Assembly: GCA_963281255.1 (NCBI GenBank)
Contig: OY725491.1
Coordinates: forward strand, 1,116,001-1,180,000
DNA: 64,000 nt
DNA from: Aphrocallistes beatrix
Lineage: Eukaryota; Porifera; Hexactinellida; Sceptrulophora; Aphrocallistidae
Direction: 5' to 3'
Below the pieces are notes generated by a model, which saw only the letters and a program-made list of their open reading frames with translations, ran no database searches and had not been told where the DNA came from. This document shows positions 26,401-38,400 of this stretch, piece after piece. A program made the translations under genes and the position numbers. Within the stretch, counting starts at the first letter, position 1; every line of letters starts with the position of its first letter.

Positions 26401-29400
26401 TATATTGATAATCTGGCTTCCTCAACTCAATCATATATGTTAAAAACCCATAAACGTATTGACAAGAGTTTTAAAGTAACATTATTTAACATTGTATAAG
26501 GGCAATGTAAAAGGCAACAAACACCAATCAATTCAAAATGCTTTCTTCAAACACAACTCCACAATCTGCTCTAAGCAAAAGTGAAAAAGTCTCGTTCCTC
26601 GATGCAGTACTCTCCAAAGTGGAAGTCAAAGAATTTACCAAAAAAATTATAACAAAGATCTATGAGATGATAGATGAATTTGATCAAATATCAGGCAAAC
26701 TACATGAACACAGGAACTCAGCTCTTGGATTAGCTATAGCTCATCCAAATCTCGATGACGATCTGTACGATAAAACAGCTTTTAAAGAAGTTGGATGGTG
26801 TACGAAAGCCTTAGAATCGTTAATCTCAAAAATAGAGCAAATGCAAGAGAATTCACATGATAAATATTTGGTTTTACAAAATTTGATATTTAACATACAA
26901 ATTCCGGATATAACTAAGAAGTCCGAATGCCCCTTTCGCGCATTTAATAATCAGCTAATAGAACTGTCTTTCAAAAAGAAAGTGGAACGAATTAACGATA
27001 TCATAAACAAGAGTTTAGCAGAAACTAAAGATAAAGAATCAAAGAAAAGAGCAGTTTTTGAACAAACTTTCAAGCAAATACAAGAATCAATCAAGACTTT
27101 TAAAGTAAAGTATCCAGGCAAAAACGAATGGGATATTGCAAAAGAAATGAGCGAAAACCCTTTATGCTCTGGCCTTGTCCAGCCGCTAGCTACCAGCCTA
27201 AAATGTAGCCAACCCTTAGCATGGGCGTTGATAATGGAGGAGTTCTATAAACCATGAAAGCAAGTCAGAGTAATACTGAGTAGGATATAATAGTATATTG
27301 TCTAGTGAATTAGTTAGGTTACGAAGCTAGATTTGCACATTAAATTATTGTTCCAAATATGTTTTATTTCAGATCAAAAAATAATCAAAGCACTAGCAAC
27401 TGACCCAGATATCAAGGGAAACAGTATTGCAAGCAATTGAAATTCCACTGTACTACAAGTGAATTGGTTACATCTCTAATTAGCTTCTATCAATATTACG
27501 GATGGAGCATATATTGTAACAAAATCTTAAGAAATACTATTAATATCATTGTAATATACAGTCGAACCTGCTATAACGGCCACTCTATATAACGGTCACC
27601 TCTCTATAGCGGTCACCAATGAACAGTCCCGTCCGAAATTCCATAATATTGAACCTGTGTATAGCGGTAACCTGCTCAACGAGGCCAGCGACCACCCGTT
27701 TGTAGTCCCTTGCTGACCCTAAAACTGTGTATAACGGCCATCACCTGTCTATAAAGGCCACTACCTGTCTATAATGGCCATCACCTTTTTCACCTTTTTA
27801 TGAGTTTATTACATGACCTGTTATGAACGATAAACAAGTTTCATGTAATTACTTCAAGTAATTGATTTCTAAAAATTTTTTGCACTATGTTGATACCTTT
27901 TGGGGATTAAGACAATCACCTGTATATAACGGTCACCTGTGTATAACGGTCAATTTTGTCCAGTCCCTTGGGTGGCCGTTATATACAGGTTCCACTGTAG
28001 TTAGAATTAGAAAATAAAATTGTAAACGTGATACTAGGATAATTTTACTTTGACACAACTACTACCTATTCAGTTAACTTATGAATAAGTATATGGATAA
28101 CCAATTATCAAATATTCTGAAACTTTTCAATCGCCAAACTACAGTTCGAAAGGATCGAGCTGCTTTTATGGAATTTCTTAACACCTTGAGATATGAAGGT
28201 AACATTTCAGATTGTGGTGACTTACAAATTTATTCCTCAATCATCACTAAAGAGTTTACAGACCCTAATTTGGAATCGCAACAAGCATTGGCATTTATTT
28301 CTGGTTATGCAACCTCCTCTTTAATGAAGAAATTCATCAAGACCTTTGAATTATGTAATATCTTATTTCTAACTCAAGATTAATTGCTTGATATTGAGGA
28401 AATCCCATCTACTTTAAATTGATTCAGCTCTCTGATCGTGGTGGACTAAAGTGGCCTTCGAAAACTGTTTTAGACGTAGTTTTTTTTCCCGTTGGAGCAT
28501 ATTTAACGAGATAAAGCAGCCTCCTATCATGTTAAAATACTTTTTGACTTCCAATTATCGCACAATATTAGTCCAACTCACTCTCTTAAAACTTGAAAAT
28601 GAAGAAAATGATGAAGTAGCCTATGAGTGTTTCCAGTGTAATGTAACGGGAAGAGAAATGTTAAATAAAGTGTTAATTGTTACAAGCAATTGTTTTCTTA
28701 ATAATACAGCAAAAAATATCAACCCATCAGCTACTCATGCCCTGTCCAGAGAGCCTGAAAGGAAAATTTTAAAATTTAGTTCAAAGTAATATTAGATTTT
28801 TCTTTATCACACGTTACATTATGCATACTTATATGTTTTATATCTTTAATGGCGATTATTAAACCACATTTTAGTAAAATATCGATGATATCTGTATGGG
28901 AACTTTATTAATTAATTAAAACTCGAAGTACTCGTGCTTGAAAAATATATTATTTATAAGTAACTAGGTAACTGGAGCAACAATATATGCTAAGAAACCA
29001 TAATATTTGTAGTTATATGATCATTATTGACATCGTACGTAATATCAATATATCCTGGCTGTGATACATAATGGCAAATAATCTGCAAGAATCTTCCTCA
29101 ACTCGACTTTCTGCACAGAACACTTCTTACAAGAAGATTCTCCTGAATTGGATCAACGCATCGCACAGTCAGGCAGGAATAACATTATTCAAAACATAGA
29201 ATTACTCATTGATGGATCCCATGCTACTTTTTCTGATTTAGAAATTCATCAATTTATTCTGGGTATCAAGACTAAAATAATTGAAGCACTAGATCAACTT
29301 GACGAGATATCAGGAAACATAAATGCTATTGCAAGCTATTGGAAAATTCCAGATACAGCGATTGAATTGCGAGATCTTCGTGAAGACATCGATTTTTATA

Positions 29401-32400
29401 AGAATACATTGGAATCCTATAACAGCAAGTTAACTAAAATCAGAAGTAGTTCAGAAAATCTCTATCTTCTCCTTAAACGGATGTTAGGCATTCGAATCCC
29501 TCAGATGCCGGAAATTAGATTTCCACCACCAATTTCTCTCACTCGAGTCATGATAGAATCCATTCTAGAGCTAAATGGCCCACAGCCAAGAGAAAGCATG
29601 TTCGAGTTAATAATATGGGAACTTGGAAACCAATTCGCAAAGTGTAAATTCTACGAGAAACAGTTTGTTGCTGCAGGCTGCCGGATTGCAAGTATTGCTT
29701 ACAAGAATTGGTTTAACAGTCTATAAAGAATACAAATCACAGAGCGACGCCAAAGAACAAATATCAGAAATTAAAATAGAATTCATTAGATGTGCTCTCA
29801 AAGAGAAATTGGAAAGAATAAACAAATTCTTTGATCAAGCGATAGCAGAAAGTGAAGGTAGTCTAAAAGCAGCGATGGATCAAACTCTCAAGCAAGTAAA
29901 AGAATCGATCAAGATGGAGAAAGAGATCCATCCTCATGAAGATAATTTAGAAATACTAATGGAAATGCGCAAAATCCCACTTTGTGCTGGACTTATTCTA
30001 CCTCTAAAAAGCGCATTGAATTGTAGCTCACAGCTAGCTTGGGAGCTGATACTAGAGCAATTTCGCAAACCACGTTCTCACAGTGCACTTGAGATGCACT
30101 CTCCGACATTATAATGATAGTTACTATAGTATAATATTATATTTTCTAGATCTAGTTAGCATTAGTCTCCTAAATAAAAATAGTAGATATAATCGACAAT
30201 GACTCTACATGTATAGCACTAGTACTACGTATAATTAAATTCCTATTTGAAAAATGATTTATTACATAATTATTCAGATTATTTTGATTAGGTAGCTGGG
30301 CGCATGGTAATGTCTCGGGGGCGCTGCATTTGTCATAATTTTCTAGTTGGCATTTGTCGGAATAGTCGTGACTGTTACTTGTCTGAATCAATATTAGGTC
30401 AACTGCCACTTGTATGAATAAATATTTTAACTCACATCTACACAAAACCCTTCAGTTATTATTTCTCATATACTATTAATCATTGATATTTATACTACTA
30501 TGATATTCTAACTATCATTAGGTTAGTCAAACAATCGTCACCAAATCTTGGTGTAACTCAGCTTAATCACGGTGTAACCACCGAAAAAATATTAACCAAA
30601 TATTGCCCACGCTGCAGCGGCCGACCCAAATCGTGGTGTAACTCCCAAAATTCGTGGTGTAATTTTTACACCACGATTGCCCTTAAAAAAACCCTGCCCA
30701 TATGGACCATGGTTGCAAAAATTATTCTTACCATTCTAAAGGTAGTAAGAATACAGTCCTAAATCTTAGACACAAAATACATTGCACCAATAAAATGACA
30801 TATGGCTTCAAACTCAAGTGTAAGTTAACTTAATATAAATTTATAGAAACTACGTACGTGTATTTGTTTATTATTGTCGTTTTTCAATAACATATCCAAT
30901 ATCACTTATACTTGGACATGTTAGAAAGCCATACAATTTTTGCACAAGTGTCAAGTTGGATGAGTTGTTCTGACAAGTTTAGTAACTAATAAAATATAAT
31001 GGTAACTAATCAATCAACAGAACCTCTTTCATCGAATACAACGAGTAATGACAGTACTCAAGATGCTTCTTCTAGCCTAGGGTCAAGTATTGCTAACATA
31101 ATGGAAAACCTGGGAACTTTATCTCTAGTAGCAGATCACACAATACTTTCTAAATCAGAAGTAGGTAATTGTATTCGAAATATGGTGGATAAGATCTCGG
31201 CGAGTATCAACAAACTTGATACTCTATCAGGCATAGTAAAAAATATGAGGTGCAATCGCGAATATGGGTATCACATCATTGAGTACATTTATAAATTGTC
31301 ACTGCATCGCATCGTTACAACCTGAAACTGTCTATTTTGACTCCTACCTGCATATAAAGTCATTTTCGATCAGTCCCTTGGGCGACCAGGGAAAAAGAAT
31401 GTGAAATTGCAAAAGAAATGAGCAAAAGCCCTTTATGCTCTGGCCTTGTCCATCTAGCTACCAGCCGAAACTGTAGCCAACACTTTGCATGGTAATGTTG
31501 AAAATGGAGTTCTATAAACCATGAAAGCAAGTCAGAGTAATACTGAAGGGTAGTATCGGATAGTAAAGGTAGTATAGGATAGTATCGGATAAGATTGCAT
31601 AGGATAGTATATTTGTCTAGTGAATTAGGTAGGTTACGTAACTATATTTACTCATTAAATTTTTGTTTCAAATGTTTTATCTCATACTAAGAAAATAATA
31701 AAAGCACTAGCAACTTGACCAGATATCAGAGGAAACAGTATTGCATGCTATTGAAATTCCAGATACAACAAATGAATTGGTTATACCTCTAATTAGCTTA
31801 ATGTTACGCGGATGGAGCATATATTGGATCAAAATCTTAAGAAATACTATTATCATTTTAATATAATTAGAAATAGAAAATAAAGAAAATAACATTGTAA
31901 ATGTGATACTTAGGATGATTAGATTCGCTGTCTTGCCTTGCCTTGGCAACTTCGAAGTTCTGAGACAACTACTACCTATGCAACTAACTTATAAGTATTT
32001 GTTAAGATTCTAGGGGACCTAAAGTTGAACTAATAATAAATCTCTTATTGACTGCTTTATTAAGCTACTCTTTTTTCAATATATCTTTCATTATCATCCA
32101 AGCCAACTCTTTTTCGCATTTCAATGCTTCTACTACTGGGTATATTAGTACATTGAATGCTGGATTCTCTGACATTTCTTCAAGAATTTGCTCCTCATTT
32201 TTTTCCTTGTTTATTTCTGAAGACTTGCTATCTCTGATTGAAGTCAGTACTTGATTGTAGGAGTTTCTAACTACTACAATGCTATTAGCAGTTCTTCTTT
32301 CGTTAGCAAGTTCTTTCTCAAAGTTAGACAACACTGTTGTTAATTTGGCGCTTATCCCACAGTTAAAAAAATCCGTTTCGAATTCCCCTAATTCCTTGTA

Positions 32401-35400
32401 AAACGCTTCATTGTTCTGTAAACATCTTAAAGTCTCATCACACAATGATTTTAAGAACACTCCACCGACTCCTATGCCAGCTGTTATTGCAAGTTTCATA
32501 TTATATGACAAAAGAAAGCAGCTAGAAAGTGCGACTATGAGACATTTCGTTGCAGAACTATCCTGAAGATATGACATTAATTCTTTGACTTTTTTTGAGG
32601 GCATTGCTTTAGTAAAAACGTTGGCTGCAGATATCGTGTTAATGGAAGATAAGTTGAAGTGCTTCAACTGAGGAATCTTAACTCCTTGTGTCAACATTTC
32701 GCAGAGACATGTGATGCATTTGTTTACAAACTCATCCTCCTCACCTAGTAGATCGAGGAGGAGATCAAGCTGTTCTCTTACTTCTTTCAAGTTTTTCAAA
32801 ATTCTTTTCGGTTGTACTTGATCTGTAGCAATCATATTACGAACATTCCCTAGAACTCCTATTCTCTCAATAAACGCTTCTATCTGCATAATCAGTTGAT
32901 TGATCTGTGCAAGGTAAGCGAAAATCTCTTTCTTGGTTTCATGTGTTTTTATTTTATCTCTGAGGACGGAATCGTCACGTTGGCCACTCTGTATGAGACT
33001 TAAACTTTCTAAAACCTCTTTAATGACATCTTCTAGACATTGTTTGTCAGATACTCCTGAATCAGCCATGATCAGGTAGAATTATAAATAGGAATAATCA
33101 AATTATAAAAAGTAAACAATCAACAATTAATAAGAGACACCAATATTGGAAACAGAATGTAATAGTCTCGGATGGATAATCAAAAATGGGTACATAAGAA
33201 CATCATTGAATTTAGAAGCTGCATAATAAAAAGTAACACTTGTCAGAAATTATTTATTTTAAGTATTTTCTTCTCATTGATTATGTAACAAACGAGAAAT
33301 ATAAAAGGCCATTCACATAAATAGTATCTATTCAAATCTGATTCAAACTGCTCTCCCGGATTTAAATAGAAATTCCTAATATTTTTATCGCTATTTTATA
33401 TTTTTAATTTACTGAATTATCTACTCCTCTATGTATGCAATTCTTATCAACGGTACTCACAAATGATACCTTAAACACTTTACTTTAAAACACTAAAGCA
33501 AATACCAGAATTATCAGAGAAACTTGAGGAGGTTCTTAAAGAAATTTACTGTTGATTTTAACCTAAAATTTCAGATACGTATTATAGCATACGTAAAGGG
33601 TGCTGAATACATATTCAAAAGTAAGAACTAGCAGTAACTAGGTAACAAGATGTTTGCTAGTTTTGTGATCATTTATATTATAACACATATGCATTGATAA
33701 TACGTCACGCTATCTGAGAAACAGAATGGCAACTCATTCTCAAGAATCCTTCTCAACTCAATCACATAACTTACAAGAAGATTCTCCTGAATTGGATCAA
33801 CGTATTGTCCAGTTAGGCAGGAATAATGTTATCCAAAATATATCAAATTTACTCATTGATGGAGCTGGTGCTACCTTTTCCGATTTAGAAATTCATCAAT
33901 TCATTCTGAAAATCAAGACTAAATCGAAGCACTAGAGCAACTTGACAAGGTATCAGGAAACATAAACGCTATTGCAAGCTATTGGAAAATTCCAGATACA
34001 GCGAGTGAATTGCGAGATCTAAGACATCGATTTTTATAAGAATACATTGGAAAAAAATACCATTACCCAGGGTGATTTATCCTGTTCTCATTGACGATAA
34101 AATTGGATTATTGAAGCTGATTTCATTTCCAAGAGAAATATTGAAAGCATTTCGTAAATACTGTACTATATTTAGTGTTTTTATTTTCTAACTAATCTTG
34201 ACAAACCACAAACTTGTTGTCAGAGGTTAGAGCAAGGTTGTTTAGAGCACAACGTTAAGTGCATTATAATGGCAAATTCCAAACAATCAACATCGCTTTC
34301 TTCAAATGAAAATACTCCAGAAAATTCTTCCGTCCTGGGATCAACAGTTGATATAATACGTAATGGGAAACTTTGCAGAATATACAGCTCTCTCCAAAAT
34401 AGAAGTCACTGAATCTCAAAAATTTGTAAAGAAAATCTCTGAGATTCTAGACAAATTGGATACAATATCCGGAAGAATACAATGTTTAGCAAACATAGTG
34501 GATTATCGTGACTCTGAAGTTGAGTGGTGCAAGAAGACCGTATAATCATTTATTTACAAAATTGAGAATATACAATGGAATTCACAAAGCATCTCCGTGT
34601 TTTTAGAAAATCTGATGCTGGTTAATATTCAAACTCCAAATCTAAATGAAAAATGCAGTATACGGATTATAAAAAATCAGTTTAAGATATCGGATATTAA
34701 AAGGAAAATAGAAAGAATCAATAATTTCCTAGAGATGAACTTAGCAAAAAGCAAAGGTAAAGAAACGACAAGAACAGCTCTTGAGCAAACCTTTAGGCAA
34801 GTGCGAGAATCAGTCAAGAGTTCTAAGGAGAAATATCCTGGCAAAAACGAGTTAGAAATTGTAAAGCAAATGAGCGAAAACCCTCTCTGCTCTGGTCTTG
34901 TCCAGCCTCTAGTTGCCAGCCTAAAATGTAGCCAATACCTCGCTTGGGCAATGATACTGGAGCAGTTCTCTAAACCACCTCCATAGTTCCTCCTTTAGCT
35001 TTCAGAGAGTATTATGAGTAGGATAGCATTACTTGTACTAGCTAGTTGTTAATTAGGTACGTAGGTTACATGACTATATTGCATTTGATTACAAAATTAT
35101 AGTTTTAAACATATTTTAATGGGTCTCAGCTGATAAAGTATTGATTCGTATAGTAACACTTCTGTAATAATCGAATCTAATTTTAACAGTGAGTATACGG
35201 TAGATACATAGTTTCACATCTTTGGTTGCTATCTTTCTGCAGTAGAGATGCTCTATCGGTCTTTGAATAAATATAATCTTAACTCAATTTATAGTTGCAT
35301 CATAATTAGAAGTTAAACATGCTAAAGAACCATAAGATTGCTAGCTATGTGTTTAGATAAATAAATAATTAAGCACCCGAAATACTACAAAATATCATGG

Positions 35401-38400
35401 CAACTCCAATACAGGAATCCTTCTCAACTCAACTTTCTGAACCATTGCGTTCTCCCCAAGAGAATCCTCCTGAATTGGATCAACGAGTGGCAAGATTGGG
35501 AATGAGTGACGTCATTGAAAACATAGCAAATACTCGTATCGATAGAACCCAGACTGCATTTTCCGATTTAGAAATTCATCAATCTATCCTAAAATTCCAA
35601 GGTGGAATAATCGAGGCTATAGATCAACTCGACAAGATATCAGGAAACATAAAAGCGACCGCAAGGTATTGGAAAATTCCAGAGACATCGAGTGAAGTGC
35701 AAGAACTTCTAAAAGAAATCGATTTTTATAAGAAAACTCTGGACTCCTATACTATCAAGTTAACAAAAATCAAAAGGAGTTCAGAAAATCTATATCTTCT
35801 CCTTAAAAGGATATATGGTGTTCAAATCCCCCAGATGTCGGATTTTAGATTTCCACCAGAAATTCCTCTCACGCAAGTTGTAATAACATCGATATTGGAG
35901 CCAAATACCTCAGAACGAACAGGAAGCATGGTCGAGTTGATAGTAAAAGAATTTGGAAATCATTTGGCAAAGTGCGATTCCTATGAAAAACAGTTCATAC
36001 TGTATGCAGGCTGTAAAATAGCGAATATTGCCCTCAAGATTGGTGCAGCATTATTTGAGAAATACAAATCAAAGAATGAAGCTAAGCAAAAAATATCTGA
36101 AGTTAAATTAGAATTTATTAAATGTGAACTCAAAATGAAATTGGAAAGAATAAACGGATCCCTTGAAAGAGCTATATCAGAAAGTGAAGGTAGTCTGAAA
36201 ATGGCGACAGAACAATCTCTCAAGCAAGTAAAAGAATCGATTGAGAGTCGCCAACAGAGTAATCCACATAAAAGTGAAATGGTCATTGTGAAGGAATTGC
36301 GCGATTCTCCACTTTGTGCCGGACTCATCCTTCCTCTCAAAAGCGCTCTGAACTGCAGCCCAGAGCTGGCATGGGAGCTTATACTAGAGCAATTTCGCAT
36401 ACGACCTCGCAGTGCATTTTAGATAAGTCGTTGTATTGTATTTGTACCGCAAGTGCTAGCTCGTTATACACATAGCACATGTACGTGTATTCTATCTTCT
36501 AAATTGTAATTTGGCCCTTTAATTACTAAGTACAAGGTCTCGTGAAGAAGAGTTGCTGTGGGATATCTTGGATAGATAAGACCTCTTAAGTGGGAGAGCA
36601 CTGTACGGCGAAAATATGCCTACTCTCCCATTCCCCACTTATGATATTGTACGTAACCACAGGATATTAAGCAAAATGGTTTGGATCAGGGGCTGTGCTA
36701 GCCCATCACTGGTACGACACAGATGGGCTACATATTTCTTGAAAAAAAGTTTGGTTTTTTGATATGCAATTTCGCTCATTGTTAGACTATTTAGATCAAA
36801 GTGGTGTCAACACAGATTATCTGAAAATTATTTTCTAATTCAAGTCAGGTCAAGTCAGGAAGCAAACTTGTGATGAACTGCAAATTGTGTCCAGAAACCC
36901 ATTCTCCTACCACTTTATCGATGAGAAACCATACTTTATTACTATTTTTTTCAATTATCGATCACGCTTGTTAGAATGCCATAAACTTGTTGACAAATGT
37001 TAAATGGGATAATTATGTTTTGATAATAAGTAAAAATATAATGGCAACTCCTAATCAAACTGCAAAACCTCTACCATCGGACACAATCAATACTACTACT
37101 CAAGATGCTTCTTCTGTCGTGGGATCAAAGATTTCCAACATTATGGAAAACCTAGGAACTTTATCTCTAGAGGCAGATCACACAACGCTTTCTAAATCAG
37201 AAGTGGTAAATTGTACTCGAAATATGGTGGAAAAGATCTCGACGAGTCTAATCAAACTTGATACTCTAGCAGGCAAACTTCAAAACAATAAACGCTACTT
37301 AGATTCGCAGCCTATTAAGCTAATTACAAGACTATATGGAGATGTAGAGTGTTATAGGGAAACTCTAGAATATTTTATCACAAAAATAGATCAAATAAAA
37401 GGATGTTCGGATAATACATATTTGTTTTTACAAAAAATGTTACTAAGCATAGAAATCCCAGAAATCAATATGAAGTTACAAAATCCTTTTCACAATCTTC
37501 TAACACAATTTATAGAATCGTTTCTTGAAGAGAAAATAGAAAGAATTAAAAAATTCCTAAAAACGGCCCTGGCAGAAACTGGGGGACGAGAAAACATGAC
37601 AATAGTTCTTGAGAAGACTTTCAGGCAAGTGCGAGATTCAGTTAAGAGTTCCAAATCAAACTATCCAGGCAAGAATGAGTTGGAGATTGTAGAGGAGATG
37701 AGCAGACATCCTCTATGTTCTGGTCTAGCTCAGCCTCTTGCTACCAGCCTAAACTGTACCAAGTACTTGGCATGGGGGATTATACTCGAGCTCTTCTCTA
37801 AACCGCCTCCAAAGTTCCTCAGTTAACATTCAGAGTAGTAATGGGTAGGATTGCATTATTTAGGACAGTATTACTATGTTAGCATTACGTATTTTTCTTA
37901 GTGAATTAGGTAGTTAATATATCACTATATTCTATTGCATTTACTCATTAAACTATTGGTTACTTGAAATATGGTGTTTAATAATGGGTTCCAGCTTGAA
38001 TTATAATTGAATTTAAGTTTATATACAATGAACATTAGAAAGAAACGAAATAATATTATACATTATGAAGTACGTGATAAAAGTGTGTGCAGATTTTTTA
38101 GATTTTTACGTAAAAATAAATATAATTTGATTGACTAATAGCTGCGTATATACATAATGGACACAACCTACTTTCTGGTGCAAGTCTCAGAGAGAGAACA
38201 GTAGCCACAAACTGGGTCTATCGTCTCCACACAGCTCTGACAGGACTGATAAGCTCCGCAATGGATGAGCTCCACTCGATACAGCAAACTGTCTCTTGAA
38301 GCGTAGAGGTGCTCTGTCCTGCTATCAGGGATTATCTTACTGAAACTCGTCTGTAGGACCTGGTTGAGATCAATGTTCTCTATCAGGTTCAAAACTGTCA

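Noticed and set aside
35981..36400. 139-codon minus-strand open frame
   Set aside because: Shadow of the intact family gene at 35397-36422.
12991..37826. Cluster as a giant transposon or viral insertion
   Set aside because: No terminal repeats, polymerase, integrase or capsid genes are visible; the members are diverged paralogs on both strands with separate flanks.
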